A stretch of DNA of 64,000 nucleotides from Anarhynchus alexandrinus (taxonomy: Eukaryota > Chordata > Aves > Charadriiformes > Charadriidae). Under the pieces are notes generated by a model. That model was not told the DNA's origin and ran no database searches. It saw only the letters and a program-made list of their open reading frames with translations. A program made the translations under genes and the position numbers. Location: the NCBI GenBank assembly GCA_008711295.1, contig VUYV01000324.1, forward strand, positions 374,128-438,127, given 5' to 3'. The stretch's first letter is position 1. The number at the start of each line of letters is the position of its first letter. Of the stretch, positions 1-11,135 are shown piece after piece.

Positions 1-1935
1 GGGTATTATTTATTATTACATGTAGTTGTTAATTTTTTACCTATAATTTATTCATAACAAAAACACTTTTAAAAGTACTATTCTAATTTTGTTAACCACT
101 GATTATTCATCTTCTTCCTTTTTTTTTTTCCCCAGCTATTTCAAAACTGGTAGAATTATTCAAATTGCTGAAAGTATAGTAAAAAATATCCTGTCTTCAA
201 TGTAATATTTTCTGTATTAAATTTGATCTACAGTTTGCAAAGAAAGGTACATACTATAAAGGTGTCAAAGAAGAAAGTATGGATATTACAGATGAAATAT
301 TGTGATGATAACCATTGGACTTATATAATAAGGAGAATTAAGGAGTCCTGATTGAAATCGGTGCTTTCTGCTTATTCTGCTTAACCTTCATTTGCTCAGC
401 AATGGTTTGGGGAAGATGAAGATTATTGAAGACCACAGCAACCCTATTGATTTCATAGACTTACATGGACTCATGTTTTGTTACCGTATTTTAATTTCAA
501 TTTGCTTTAAAGAAAAAAGAAGAAAAGGGTGAGAGAGAAGTTTACTAGGTACATCGAAGGAAGCATTTGCATTTTGATATTAGAAATGTTTTCAAACATT
601 TATGGATATTTTATTTCTTTTCTGACACAAACATTTGTCAAAATGTAAAAGACCACAGTATGCCACACAGTCAACACACATTTACAGTTTTTAAACAAAG
701 CGATATAATAGGTATACAACATGACATTTAGTGTAACTTCATTTGATCGGTGCTTTTTAGCAACCCTTGGCAACAACTACATAAAAGACAAAAAAAACCC
801 CACCAGGAACTTCTTTCAGAGTGATTAAACAGCTTTCCATTAAGAAAATACAACAGTGTATTCTGAGTACGGATCAATCTACTCAGGGGTAAAGTGGTTT
901 CCTGAAACAGAAAGGGAAATAAAAGCCTATTTTACTATTGCACTGTTTCTATTTATGCAAGGCAAAGCAAATGCCAAAGACAATATGAGGGGGAGTCCTT
1001 TTGAGACATAAATAATCTCTCATAATAATAATAAGACTCAAGAATGCTTTGAAATGATTATTCAGACATGAGTACTTTTGGTTTATAGAAAAGATATGTC
1101 CCAGATATAGTGGGAAGAGGTACATAATGTACTAGAGCGCAGGGTCCTTTTATAATTTGAGGAATAGAATGAATTCTGTACAAGGTTGAGAGTGAAAGTA
1201 ATTTGTTGTTCAGAATTATTTTCTCATAGATACATTTTGTCTCCCAAGATCTATTTAACTGGCAGTTTAGTAAATTCTACTTAAATATTTGGAATATGGT
1301 AAGTAGAATCAGGTGGCAAACATCATAAAACAAATGATTGCTTTTGATTAAACCCTGTTTTTTTGTGGTTTTTTTTCCCCCCCAAATTAGTCAAATACGA
1401 CCATGGGTTTTCACATATTGCTTATGTTATTTATCACATGGAAAAGAATCCCATGATTTTTTTTTTTTTTACTGTGCTTCAAATGTACTTTCTGATTAGA
1501 TGGATATAACTTTATTTACAGGCATGTGAAAACAACATCAAAAATATTAATAAATTGTGAAAGTGTCTTTCACTTTCAAGCTCAATGATACATGTTACAA
1601 ATTACAGTAAAAGACCATTGTAGTTGCAAAGCAAAGTACTCAAAATAGTTAGAATAGACTAGACTATAAGTAATCTGTGGAATCTTAATTTGTGCTCTTG
1701 TGCATAAGCAGTATAATACAGTTTTTAATTAGATGCTTATGTACTGTTTTGTCCATGAGACCCTTGCATCATTCAGCACACATGATTAATAGTATTCAGT
1801 AAATAAGCAGCTATTCAATATTTTCTTTTCTCGTCATTATTCACTGTGTAGCCTTAGGCCACTATTCAAATGCTGCTAGAGAGACAGAATTATTAATTTC
1901 TTCATGGTTTTTTTTGATGGCAGTGATCATTATAA
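1..1935. other. AT-rich non-coding stretch, no gene seen
   Basis: No open frame of useful length, no RNA gene and no recognisable young repeat was seen. The stretch has short homopolymer runs (T runs near 120 and 1460, a T/C run near 1365-1383). It reads as ordinary intergenic or intronic bird DNA. Confidence 0.6.
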
Positions 1936-2060
1936 CATCTAGTGCTTTGCAAATAGTAATTAATTTACTTTCACAACTCTTATGAAGTGAAAAGGTATTG
2001 TTCCTGTTTAATAGGTGGTGAGCTAAGTCACAGAGATATCAATGACTGAAACTTATGAAA
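1936..2060 (-). repeat. Possible amniote MIR (core-SINE) relic
   Basis: Read on the minus strand, the segment follows the order of the 3' half of the MIR consensus: a cytosine/thymine-rich 'gtgactta' block, a degraded 'tctgtaaaatggg' block, a degraded 'cctatgagg' block (seen on plus as cttatgaag), and the 'agtgctttgcaaat' block near 1940. It is heavily mutated and the match was made by eye from the known consensus, so the family (MIR or an L2 3' tail that shares this region) is an inference. Confidence 0.5.
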
Positions 2061-2157
2061 ATTTTGAGATTTCTAAGATCTGGTTTTTTTTAAAAGGATA
2101 CCAAGTTTTGTAGAATTTCATTTACTCAAAATATAGATCTCAATAATTTCAGATACA

Positions 2158-3066
2158 GTGAGAGATGTTGTTCCTCAGGGTGGTGTTCCTCAGGGGTCAA
2201 TACCGGGACTGGTGCTGTTCAACATCTTTGTTAGTGACATGGACAGTGGGGTTGAGTGTACACTCAGCAATTTTGCCAATGATACCAAGCTGTTTGGCGA
2301 GGTAGACACACTGGAGGGGAGGGATGCCATCCAGAGGGACCTGCACAGGCTGGAGAGGTGGGCCCAAGCCAACTTTATGCAGTTCAACAAGGCCAAGTGC
2401 AAGGTTCTGCATCTGCATCAGGGCAATCCCAAACACAAATACAGGCTCGGCAGGGAATGAATTGAGAGCAGCCCTGAGGAGAAGGACTTGGGGGTGCTGA
2501 TTGATGAGAAGCTCAACATGAGCTGGCAACGCGTGATCGCAGCCCAGAAAGCAAGCCGTATCCTGGGCTGCATCAAAAGAAATGTGGCCAGCAGGTCAAG
2601 GGAGGTGATTCTGCCCCTCTACTCCACTCTCGTGAGACCCCACCTGGAGCACTGCATCCAGCTCTGGAGTCCCCAACATAGGAAAGATATGGACCTTTTG
2701 GAGCGTGTCCAGAGGAGGGCCGCAAAGATGATCCGAGGGCTGGAGCATCTCACCTATGAGGAGAGGCTGAAAGAGTTGGGGCTGTTCAGCCTGGAGAAGA
2801 GAAGGCTGCAGGGAGATCTTATTGCAGCTTTCCAGTACCTAAAGGGGGCCTACAGGAAAGCTGGGGAGGGTCCTTTTACAAGTGATAGGACAAGGGGGAA
2901 TGGCTTCAAATTGGGAGAAGGCAGATTTAGATTAGATATTAGGAAGAAATTTTTCACTCTGAGGGTGGTAAGGCACTGGAGCAGGTTGCCCAGAGAAGCT
3001 GTGGAAGCTCCATCCCTGAAGGTGTTCAAGGCCAGGGTGGACGGGACTTTGAGCAACGTGGTCTAG
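2158..3066 (+). pseudogene. CR1 ORF2 reverse transcriptase, C-terminal fragment (dead)
   Basis: One reading frame (2158 to 3066) carries about 300 residues of CR1 reverse transcriptase: the PQGS box, the [12 protein letters not shown] stretch, the catalytic FADD-type box, then the [13 protein letters not shown] and [15 protein letters not shown] blocks and the C-terminal [16 protein letters not shown] region. Two lesions are visible. The catalytic box reads FAND, so the first metal-binding aspartate is lost. A TGA at 2458-2460 replaces the tryptophan codon normally found before [12 protein letters not shown] local duplication makes the PQG motif appear twice in a row ([10 protein letters not shown]). 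The natural stop is at 3064-3066. The N-terminal part, including the endonuclease, is absent through 5' truncation, so the copy cannot move by itself. Confidence 0.93.
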
Positions 3067-3146
3067 TGGGAGATGTCCCTGCCTGTGGCAGGGGGGTTGG
3101 AACTAGATGATCTTCATCGTCCCTTCCAACCTAAACCATTCTAGGT
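2160..3146 (+). mobile_element. CR1 LINE, 5'-truncated 3' portion
   Basis: The element begins inside the reverse transcriptase at the PQGS region and runs through the thumb and C-terminal part of ORF2 to the short CR1 3' UTR. The end has the usual order: a GGTTGGAACTAGATGATC block, a CCCTTCCAACC block, and a decayed ATTCTATG-type terminus near 3140-3146. It is relatively well preserved, with one in-frame stop, so it is younger than the relics at 12.8, 32.6, 49 and 63 kb. 5' truncation is normal for CR1. I see no target-site duplication, which is also usual for this family. Confidence 0.95.
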
Positions 3147-6100
3147 ACATTGCTGCAAAAATAAATTCCAGAGCTAGGGATCAACTAATGAAATACAGAT
3201 GTCTATATTGCAGATTACAATAGTTGAATTAGTTACCCTTGACTCCTTTTATAGTCAGTGAAAAGATGTTTGAGGTTTAGCTCATCTCATCTTAAAATAG
3301 GTGAGATAAGTCAAATGCTACAAGTGCCTATTTTTCTCTAAGACAGAGGTCCTTTGTAGATCTAAATGTGAGATGAACACAATTAAGTGAAATGAAACCC
3401 ACTACAATGCTTCTGTCTGTGGTGAGGCGGTGAGGAATATACACTGAAAAAGCTGATATCAGTGAATTGCCAAGCTCTGCTTGTGGTGGTTGTAGCAAAG
3501 ATGTTAAAGCTACTGTACAGTTTCCCAGGAAGGGCGTGAGAAAGCAGATTCAAGGGATTTAGACATAATACCATTTTTTCCTGTTTAAACTTCAGAGGTT
3601 TTTTTCAGTAGTCACATTCCAATCTCTTAAAAAAAAAAAAAAAGAAAGAAATAGACAGGATTTCTACAGTCAACAGTTTCTACTTAAATACATTATCTGG
3701 TACTATATACTCCATTTGAACATATACGATTAATTTTGTTGTCTCTTGCAGCCTCTCCTAGTTCAAGGGCCGGTATGGAGCCTCACCTCATCATCATACC
3801 CTAGCTCCTCATCTTAATGCTCACTCTTATTACCTCTCTTGTTCTAACATCTTGTATTATCACCCTGTACATTCACTTCCTTTTGTCTAATGAACAGAGA
3901 GGAAGAACATTGACAGACCACATACACACTTTGCATATTCTCAGATTCGGTACCTTATACAATAGTTATCGGTAATCAATAGTAATGGGTGGGAAAGTAA
4001 TTCACAATGCTAAATTGGAGCCAAATTTCCATGGATGCAATGAAGGAAGTAGTTCCCTAAAAGGATTTAGTGAGTTTTGCTGCTAAGCTTGCAAAATGAA
4101 GATTGTGACTATGTTAACAGATGCTTTCTCATAGCTTAAATGAATGAGGTAGCTTTTCATGGTAAGAAACACCTCCTTGACTGCATGGTTACTCGTTTAA
4201 GTTATGTCTGTATAAAAGCTGCAAAAAAATTATTCAAAACAATCTATAAACAATTCTTTAAATTTAACATAAATTTTAAGTCAGCAAAAATTTATAATTC
4301 CATAGTATCTCAAATTTTTATTTTGTTTATTTCTAGAAATTAAATTTGTAATTTTGTGTTTTATATTTGATTAAGCAGGTTGCAATGTTTAGTTTTGTAA
4401 GCCTCTTGTTACATCTGATATATGAAACCAAGAGTGCAGTCTAAACGTTACAGAATCTAGTTACAATGTCTAATCGTTATTTGAAATTCACTGTTATCTT
4501 TACAACATGGTTTGTTTTGTGCCTGTCTGCCATGACTTGCCAATTGATGGAGTTAATGGAACAATCAAGAATTACCTTTCTTATACTGAACAGCAGTTTT
4601 TAGGGTGGCTATGAATGATGGATGTGATTTTTTCCAGGCCGATGCATCCCATTCTCTCTTTTTTACTTTACAGTTTTGAGATAAAACATCTTGTATGTTA
4701 AAAATTGGAACATATCTGCTGAAAGTTTAGTGATGGAGATCCCTTGATGTATGAACATGCAAAGTGTATTATCACTCACTAATGCAGAGAACTGACACAA
4801 TAGGGAATCTTTCCATTAAATAAACAATATTAGCTGTGAATAAGGATATAGCAAGTGGAAATGTTTTTATTTGTTCTGGATTTTATGTCGTGAAATCTTT
4901 CCCAGGACACATTTATCTTTGATATTGGATTCCAATTATGAATTCTAACATAAATATTGGAAAATGAGAATTTAACAAAGCATAGAGCCTTCGGAAATTT
5001 AGTGGCTTACATAGATACAGATAAATGACACATAAATTAAATCCAAATATTCTTTCAAATGCTTTATTACAATGAATATTTAACACTTCAAAACAGGGAT
5101 GGATTCTAAGTATAAATATTTACAATATGAAATAGATTAATGAAGACATAAATAATCTAGATATATTCACCTAAAAAAATACCAGAAATAGAATAAGTAT
5201 ATAAAAAATTCACCCTAAAGGAGAAAAAAGATGTTTTTGCACATTGAAATGTTTAGAAATGTCTTCTAATCTGATGGTGAATATAATTAAAACTATCCCC
5301 TAAATATACAGAAACATTTTGTCTGAATTAATTCCCTTACGCTTCAGCATTTCATTAACCCATTGTGCCCCCATTTAAATAAGAGACCAATGAAGTGTAC
5401 ACTTCAAGAACACAGAGAAGCAACTAGCCTTGCTGTATTAGAAACTAATATGTAGCTGTTGGTAAAAAGCTGGTGGAAGATTACCAGAAATTCAAAGGAC
5501 ATCTCAAACTTGAAACCGAGCGATTTTCCTTCATGACCTGGAGAATGCCATGACCACTTCTTCACAGACTTCAGAGAATGTCAAGCTTGTTTTGCTTTGA
5601 TGATTTAGATTCTTTTATTCATGTATGAACAAAAAATCTAATTTGGGAGACTAAGTGGCTTTAGTACCCACTTATACTTGAGCTGGAAGAAAGTGTGACT
5701 AGCTGAAAACAACTTACATAATTTAGAACTCCCACTTTGTGTAAAACACAACTTGACGTTAATCAAATATCATAATGATAATATCAGTTCTTCAAGATAA
5801 AATAACTACTTTTTTTTATTCTTTGCTGAGGCTAACAGTCTCTTAATCAGTATACCATACTTTTTATATGATCACAACTAGAGCTGAACTTTATCCTGAT
5901 TTTTTATTATGAAAATAAATCTACCATTTTCTTAGATTATATCTTTAATTCTATTAAAATATGTGATAAATGAATTTTCTTTTCATGGACAAAACCAAAC
6001 AACTGTCAAATCAATAACACCTAGCAATAAGGTGAATGTTTTAGTGGATATTGGAAATAGGGTTCTGATGTGTCTACTCAGTTACTGAAGGGCAAAGCAG

Positions 6101-9100
6101 TGTGGGACTACATTAAAGGAGTAATTATAGGCTGCAACTGGTGTATCGGAATTTAAAGCACATCATTGTTGGACTATAGTGCTGTACAGTTGTGAATGAT
6201 CAGAAAACCATTAGTGAGCATGAGGACAGTGGAAATTCTGAAGAATCGTTTGAGGTGCTTTCACGTAAATATGACCTATTACATGGCAAATTCTTGCAAG
6301 TCTACTCCAAAGCATTGAGAAACATAAAAGGAATATGAATTCAGATGTATCTGTAATAGAAAATCAAAATTCCAACTACAGTTGAGCATATATAACATAT
6401 CTATTCATGGTGCCTCTCCAAACATTTGGACCATACTGTCTTGAGAAAATTATGTAGAAAGTTCAAGCCTTGTCCAAAGTTAATTTATAATACGTACAAT
6501 AGCATCTGTTGATCACCAGAGATTATGTTTAAGATAACAGCAGCAACAACAAAAGTTTCTCAATGGAGTAAGGATATTTAGATATTTGGTAATGATTTAC
6601 ATTAGAGCTGTTTGGATAAATCCCTTAAATAGTTTTAAATAGATCAATCTTACTAATTCAGACTGTATATTCTGAATTTTTTAATAATAATTTGAGTACA
6701 TACAATAATCATGAATGGATGGTTTATACAGTAGGTGGCTGACATAGGAGCTGATAGCAAGAACCAGGAATGAAAGACAAGATAGGCATCATCTCACTAA
6801 TACTTTAAGGGCACGAAGGTAAAATGAACTGACAGAAAAGATGGTAGTGCCTTAAGTCCCAATAATTTCCTCTGAACCATTCAGAAATTTAAGGCAGCAA
6901 TTTAATAATTGCTTTTTTGTAAGCATGGAAACGAAGTCTCTATGAACATTCATGACAGTTGCTTCTGAGTACAGCATTGGTGCTACAATTTTGGTGCTAG
7001 ATGTATTCTGAATCCGAACTGAATTACACCTGTCTTGTCCAGGACTAAGCAGTTGTGAATCTTAACTGAGAATCTGATTTAGCTTGCACAGGGTTAGTAA
7101 CTTTAATTTTGCAATGCTGCCTAGAGGCTCTGAGTAAAAAAAAAAAATTAAGAAAAATTTGCCCTTTAGTCTGCAGCATTACAGTTAAAACAAAATAGTC
7201 TTCTCGTGATAATAATTACATAGCTCATTCTTATGTAGGAAGATAGTATATATTAAGTTATTAAGTACTTTTACTTCTGTATTACTAGATTCACACCAGC
7301 TTTTGCATTGACTGTGCCTAATTTGATTTAATAGTATTGTTTGTCTATGCATACATCTCTGCTATCATAATACAAAAAAATATTTGGGCAGACAAGAAAT
7401 CCTTGTATTTGGCTGCCATAAACTTTATGAAGATTCTGGGTCCAGAACTTCTGTAGGAAACAAGAAGAAAAGGCTTCTTCCAAACTATTAGGCAGAGTTA
7501 GGCACAAGAGATGCATTTCTTCAGGGTGTTCATGAATTCCTTACTCAAAGAACTGAATTCAAATAAACAGTAAGGTTCATCAACAGAATAAACTATAAAT
7601 ATTTCTCATCCAAAAGAAGATTCAGACTAGTATTTAAACATGTTAATTACCTTCAGTTAATTGGCAATCTAAAGCTGAACTTTAATGACACAGTGCTGAT
7701 TTACTCACGTTGAACATCTGTTTTATAACACAACAGTTTACATAACACTGGATATATGAAGAACATGTGTCCTGAAGATCTTATACTGGAAAGATACAAG
7801 TAATGAGTACCATAGAAAAAAATTAAAATAAAAAAGAAAACAAAACATGCTTTTTTCTTCAGAAGACTGTTCCTGGATGAGGTAAAAATCAATAATTTAG
7901 CAGCACTCTCAGTTAAAATACTGGTTTTAGGCAATTCTTGTCTTTTAGAGAGTTACCAGATCTCCTACCAGCAATATGATATTTATACAGCACTTATAGA
8001 TGTGACATGCACTAAATTTTTGCAATTTCCTTGACATATTTGGAGCATCTCTGGTTTTCACTTATATAAAATTCTTTGTAGGGATTACTAAATTTTATTA
8101 TAATTTTTCTCACTGAAAATGGGTACTTTGGCCAAAGAATTGTTGGTCAAAACTGCAGACTAATGTAATAAATTCAATATTTACATTAAAGCTTGCCACC
8201 AAGAAGGAGCAGAAGTATTGGTCCTTTCCCTCTTTAAATTCTGTTACTCCACTGGAAGCATTCTAATGGATTATTCAATAGCTTCTCTTTCTATTTTTCT
8301 CACCCAACTGGATTGAAAACCATTATGTAACAGTAACATAGTGACGATTCTCTGCATGAAGAAATGGTTCTTGATCTTTGTTCATAATTTGCTTTTTCTT
8401 TCTTATCAATTTTTGTCATTATCCTGTCATCTGTAAATAATTGAGTATAACTCAAGCACACATCACGTTTTCTAGAAAAAAATCTTTGTTGTGTAGTTCG
8501 ATATTCTTCTAAATGTCTTATTATAAGGCATTTTCAGGTGTTCACAAAGATTGACTACACCAAGGAAAGGAAAATTCAACACCTTTTCCTACATTTTGCA
8601 CAAAATTTTCTTCAAAATCTGACAAAACAAGGAGATATGTAGCTAGAAAAATGAAAAGTTGGGAAATATCAGTCTGTGTAATTGTTTGTTTTCTAATATG
8701 CAAGTATTACCTTCCTTACAATCTTTACCTGCTTTACAATCTTTCTACCCTCCACTTTTTTTTTTCTTATTCTTTCTGCAGACAGTGAAAAGAAGGTTCA
8801 GGAAGGGTTTTAAAGGAAAAATATTCAACAAAGTTCTACTTCCAGGTTAGGATCATATTGTGGCAATACTACCAGTTGCCTTCTTGCATATTTATTCGGG
8901 GTAGCTGAGAGCTTCTGATGCCCTAAGTGGTACTTTATTTTGTGTTTTTTTTCATCCCTTTAACTACTTTTAAAAACAAACTGCAAATATACTAATACCA
9001 ATACAATATACTTATTAATGCCCAGATCCTGAAAATTATATACTTACATATTTAGCTATAGTTGTTCACTCAGAACAACCATATTTATGCCAATCCTACA

Positions 9101-9484
9101 ATGAGAATTAAGCTATAAGGAACTAAGGCCATCTTATGCAGTGTCCTTATGCAAAGATGGTCTACAAGGAATCAATGAATTTGAAAAGTAACAAATGCCA
9201 ATATCTCAATGGAATACTTTTCATAGAGTCAACAGTAAATCTCTTCAAAAGTTTTCTGTGGGTTACTGTGAAAGAAAATACTCTAAGTATCAAAAAATGG
9301 TGAATATTTACAAAGGAAATAAGAATACCCAGTCATTGCTCCTATGTATTTAAAAAAAAAAACAGAACAACTATAGATTTGAAAAAAAAATAGTTTCCGA
9401 AGAACTACCAACCAATCACCAGATATCTGATATTATAAGGAACTTCACTGAGCTCAAAAAAATGCCATAATTATTTCAGAATTT
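3147..9484. other. AT-rich non-coding stretch, no gene seen
   Basis: Six kilobases without any recognised gene or young repeat. Open frames are all under 80 codons and lack codon or domain signal. A, T and CT-rich runs occur (for example A runs near 3629 and 7137). It may hold repeats too decayed for recognition by eye. Confidence 0.55.
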
Positions 9485-9698
9485 CTTTCATCTCATTTCT
9501 GAGCATCTTGTGGTTACCATTGTGAGAGAAGAGTTACTAATGAATTTTACTAATTAGTAATTCCAATTATCTAAGAGCAGAAGCTTCCAGGACAATTTCA
9601 AGTTTGGGCAAATTTATGAAGAATTTGTGGCTGTTTTAGTTTGTGGGTTTTTTTTAAATTTGTTGTAGTAGTGAAGAAAAAAAGATCTAATTTCTAAA

Positions 9699-9803
9699 TG
9701 TGGCAGCTTAACCTTGGCTAGCCACAAGGTGCCCACCAAGCTGCTGTATCAGTCCTACTCCTCAACGCACAGAGGGAGAAAATGCAACAAAAGCTTGTGG
9801 GTC
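9699..9803 (-). mobile_element. Partial extra copy of the ERV LTR edge (probably artefactual)
   Basis: This matches 10019-10122 and is cut off by the N at 9804. It is the same LTR edge seen twice because of the duplicated contig end, and should not be counted as a separate insertion unless long reads confirm it. Confidence 0.75.
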
Positions 9804-9804
9804 N
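9804..9804. other. Assembly gap (single N)
   Basis: A lone N separates two identical sequences. The true gap size is not informative. Confidence 0.95.
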
Positions 9805-10212
9805 CTTTCATCTCATTTCTGAGCATCTTGTGGTTACCATTGTGAGAGAAGAGTTACTAATGAATTTTACTAATTAGTAATTCCAATTATCTAAGAGCAG
9901 AAGCTTCCAGGACAATTTCAAGTTTGGGCAAATTTATGAAGAATTTGTGGCTGTTTTAGTTTGTGGGTTTTTTTTAAATTTGTTGTAGTAGTGAAGAAAA
10001 AAAGATCTAATTTCTAAATGTGGCAGCTTAACCTTGGCTAGCCACAAGGTGCCCACCAAGCTGCTGTATCAGTCCTACTCCTCAACGCACAGAGGGAGAA
10101 AATGCAACAAAAGCTTGTGGGTTGAGAAAAGGACAGGGAGATTACTTACTAGTTACTGTCATGGGCTAAATAGACTCGACTTTATTGCCAGTCTGTTTGA
10201 TAATTAATTTAA

Positions 10213-10218
10213 TTTATT
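10213..10218 (-). promoter_or_regulatory. LTR polyadenylation signal (AATAAA on minus)
   Basis: The plus-strand TTTATT is AATAAA in the LTR's own orientation, followed by an AT-rich stretch, about 200 bases before the LTR's 3' end. The position fits the R/U5 boundary of an LTR. Confidence 0.55.
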
Positions 10219-10419
10219 GCCAATCAAACAGAGTAGGATAATAAGAAATACGAACAAATCTACAATATCCCCCCCCCATCCCTCCCTTCTTCCCAGGCTC
10301 AACATTAGTCATGACTTCTTTACCTCCTTTCCCCCAGGTGGCACAGAAGGATAGGGGGTGGGAGTTGTGGTTAGTCCACAATGTGTTGTCTCTGTCACTG
10401 CTTCCTCCTCACACTCTTC

Positions 10420-10790
10420 ATCTGCTCCAGCAGTCCCACCCATGAAAGACAGTCTTCTGTGACTTCTCCAATGGGGGAACTTCCCATCGGGATCAGCTCT
10501 TCAAAAACTGTTCTAGCATGAGTCCTTCCCACAAGATACAGTCCTTTGGGAATGGACTACTCCAGTGTGTGTCCCCAGTGGAGTCACAAGTTCTGCCAGA
10601 AAATCCGCTCCAGTGTGTGTTCCTGTCCACAGGGCTACAAGTTCTGCCAGGAGCCTTCTCCAGCATAGACTCTCTATGGGCTGCAGCCACATTCGGGCAC
10701 ATTCACCTGCTCTGGCTTGGGGTCCTCCACAGGCTGCAGGGTGGATATCTGCTCCACTGTGGACCCCCATGTGCTGCAGGGGGACAGCCT
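10420..10790 (-). repeat. Degenerate minisatellite-like subrepeats inside the LTR
   Basis: About seven units of roughly 45-52 bases each carry a 'ctccagtgtg' start, a 'cccac(a)ggg' middle and a 'gcagtcct' or 'caagttctgcc' end on the plus strand. The units are diverged from one another, so the array expanded before this copy inserted. The same array is seen at 51291-51572. Confidence 0.75.
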
Positions 10791-10949
10791 GCCCTCACCA
10801 TGGTCTTCAATGTGGCTGGAGGGGAATGTCTGCTCTGGTGGCTGCAGCACCGCCTCCCCCTCCTTCTTCACTGACCTGCATAGTTGTTTTTCTCATATAT
10901 TCTCACTCCTCTCTCCCAGCTGTTGTTGCACAGCATTTTTTACCCTTTC

Positions 10950-10956
10950 TTAAATA
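10950..10956 (-). promoter_or_regulatory. Candidate LTR TATA-like box
   Basis: The minus strand reads TATTTAA here, about 180 bases from the LTR's 5' end, in the place expected for a U3 promoter. It is only a motif match. Confidence 0.4.
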
Positions 10957-11135
10957 TGTTATCACTGAGGTACCATCAGTGTCACTGATGGGCTCAGCTT
11001 TGGCCAGCAGCAGGTCCTTGGAGCTGGCTGGAACTGTCTGTGTCCAACACTGGGGGAGCTTCTGGTGTCTTTTCACAGAAGCCACCCCTGCAGCTCCCCT
11101 CCACTACCAAAACTTTGCCATGTAAATCCAATACA

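Larger units (their letters stand above)
9485..10122. repeat. 318-base direct duplication across an assembly gap
   Basis: Bases 9485-9802 and 9805-10122 appear identical by eye, with a single N at 9804 between them (offset 320). Each copy includes 214 bases of unique flank followed by the first 104 bases of the LTR that continues from 10019. The left copy stops abruptly inside the LTR. The arrangement is that of two contig ends that overlap but were not merged. A real tandem duplication is possible but less likely. Confidence 0.9.
10019..11135 (-). mobile_element. Avian ERV LTR, minus orientation, about 1.1 kb
   Basis: Ends are TGTGG on the left and ATACA on the right of the plus strand, giving TG...CA termini. 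On the minus strand the order is that of a promoter-bearing LTR: a TATA-like TATTTAA at about 10950-10956, a block of degenerate subrepeats of about 45-52 bases, a CCCC/GGGG-rich segment, then an AATAAATTAAATTAATT signal near 10202-10218 and the terminal 'caacccac' and 'gctagccaaggttaa' blocks. I recognise the family as a common bird LTR but cannot give its catalogue name. No gag, pol or env is attached, so it is a solo LTR. No clean target duplication was found. The 186-residue plus-strand frame inside it is not a gene. Confidence 0.85.

Noticed and set aside
10565..11125. 186-codon plus-strand open frame
   Set aside because: It lies within, and antisense to, the LTR at 10019-11135. Its cysteine/proline-rich composition comes from the subrepeats, and the overlapping frames in other phases are equally long.
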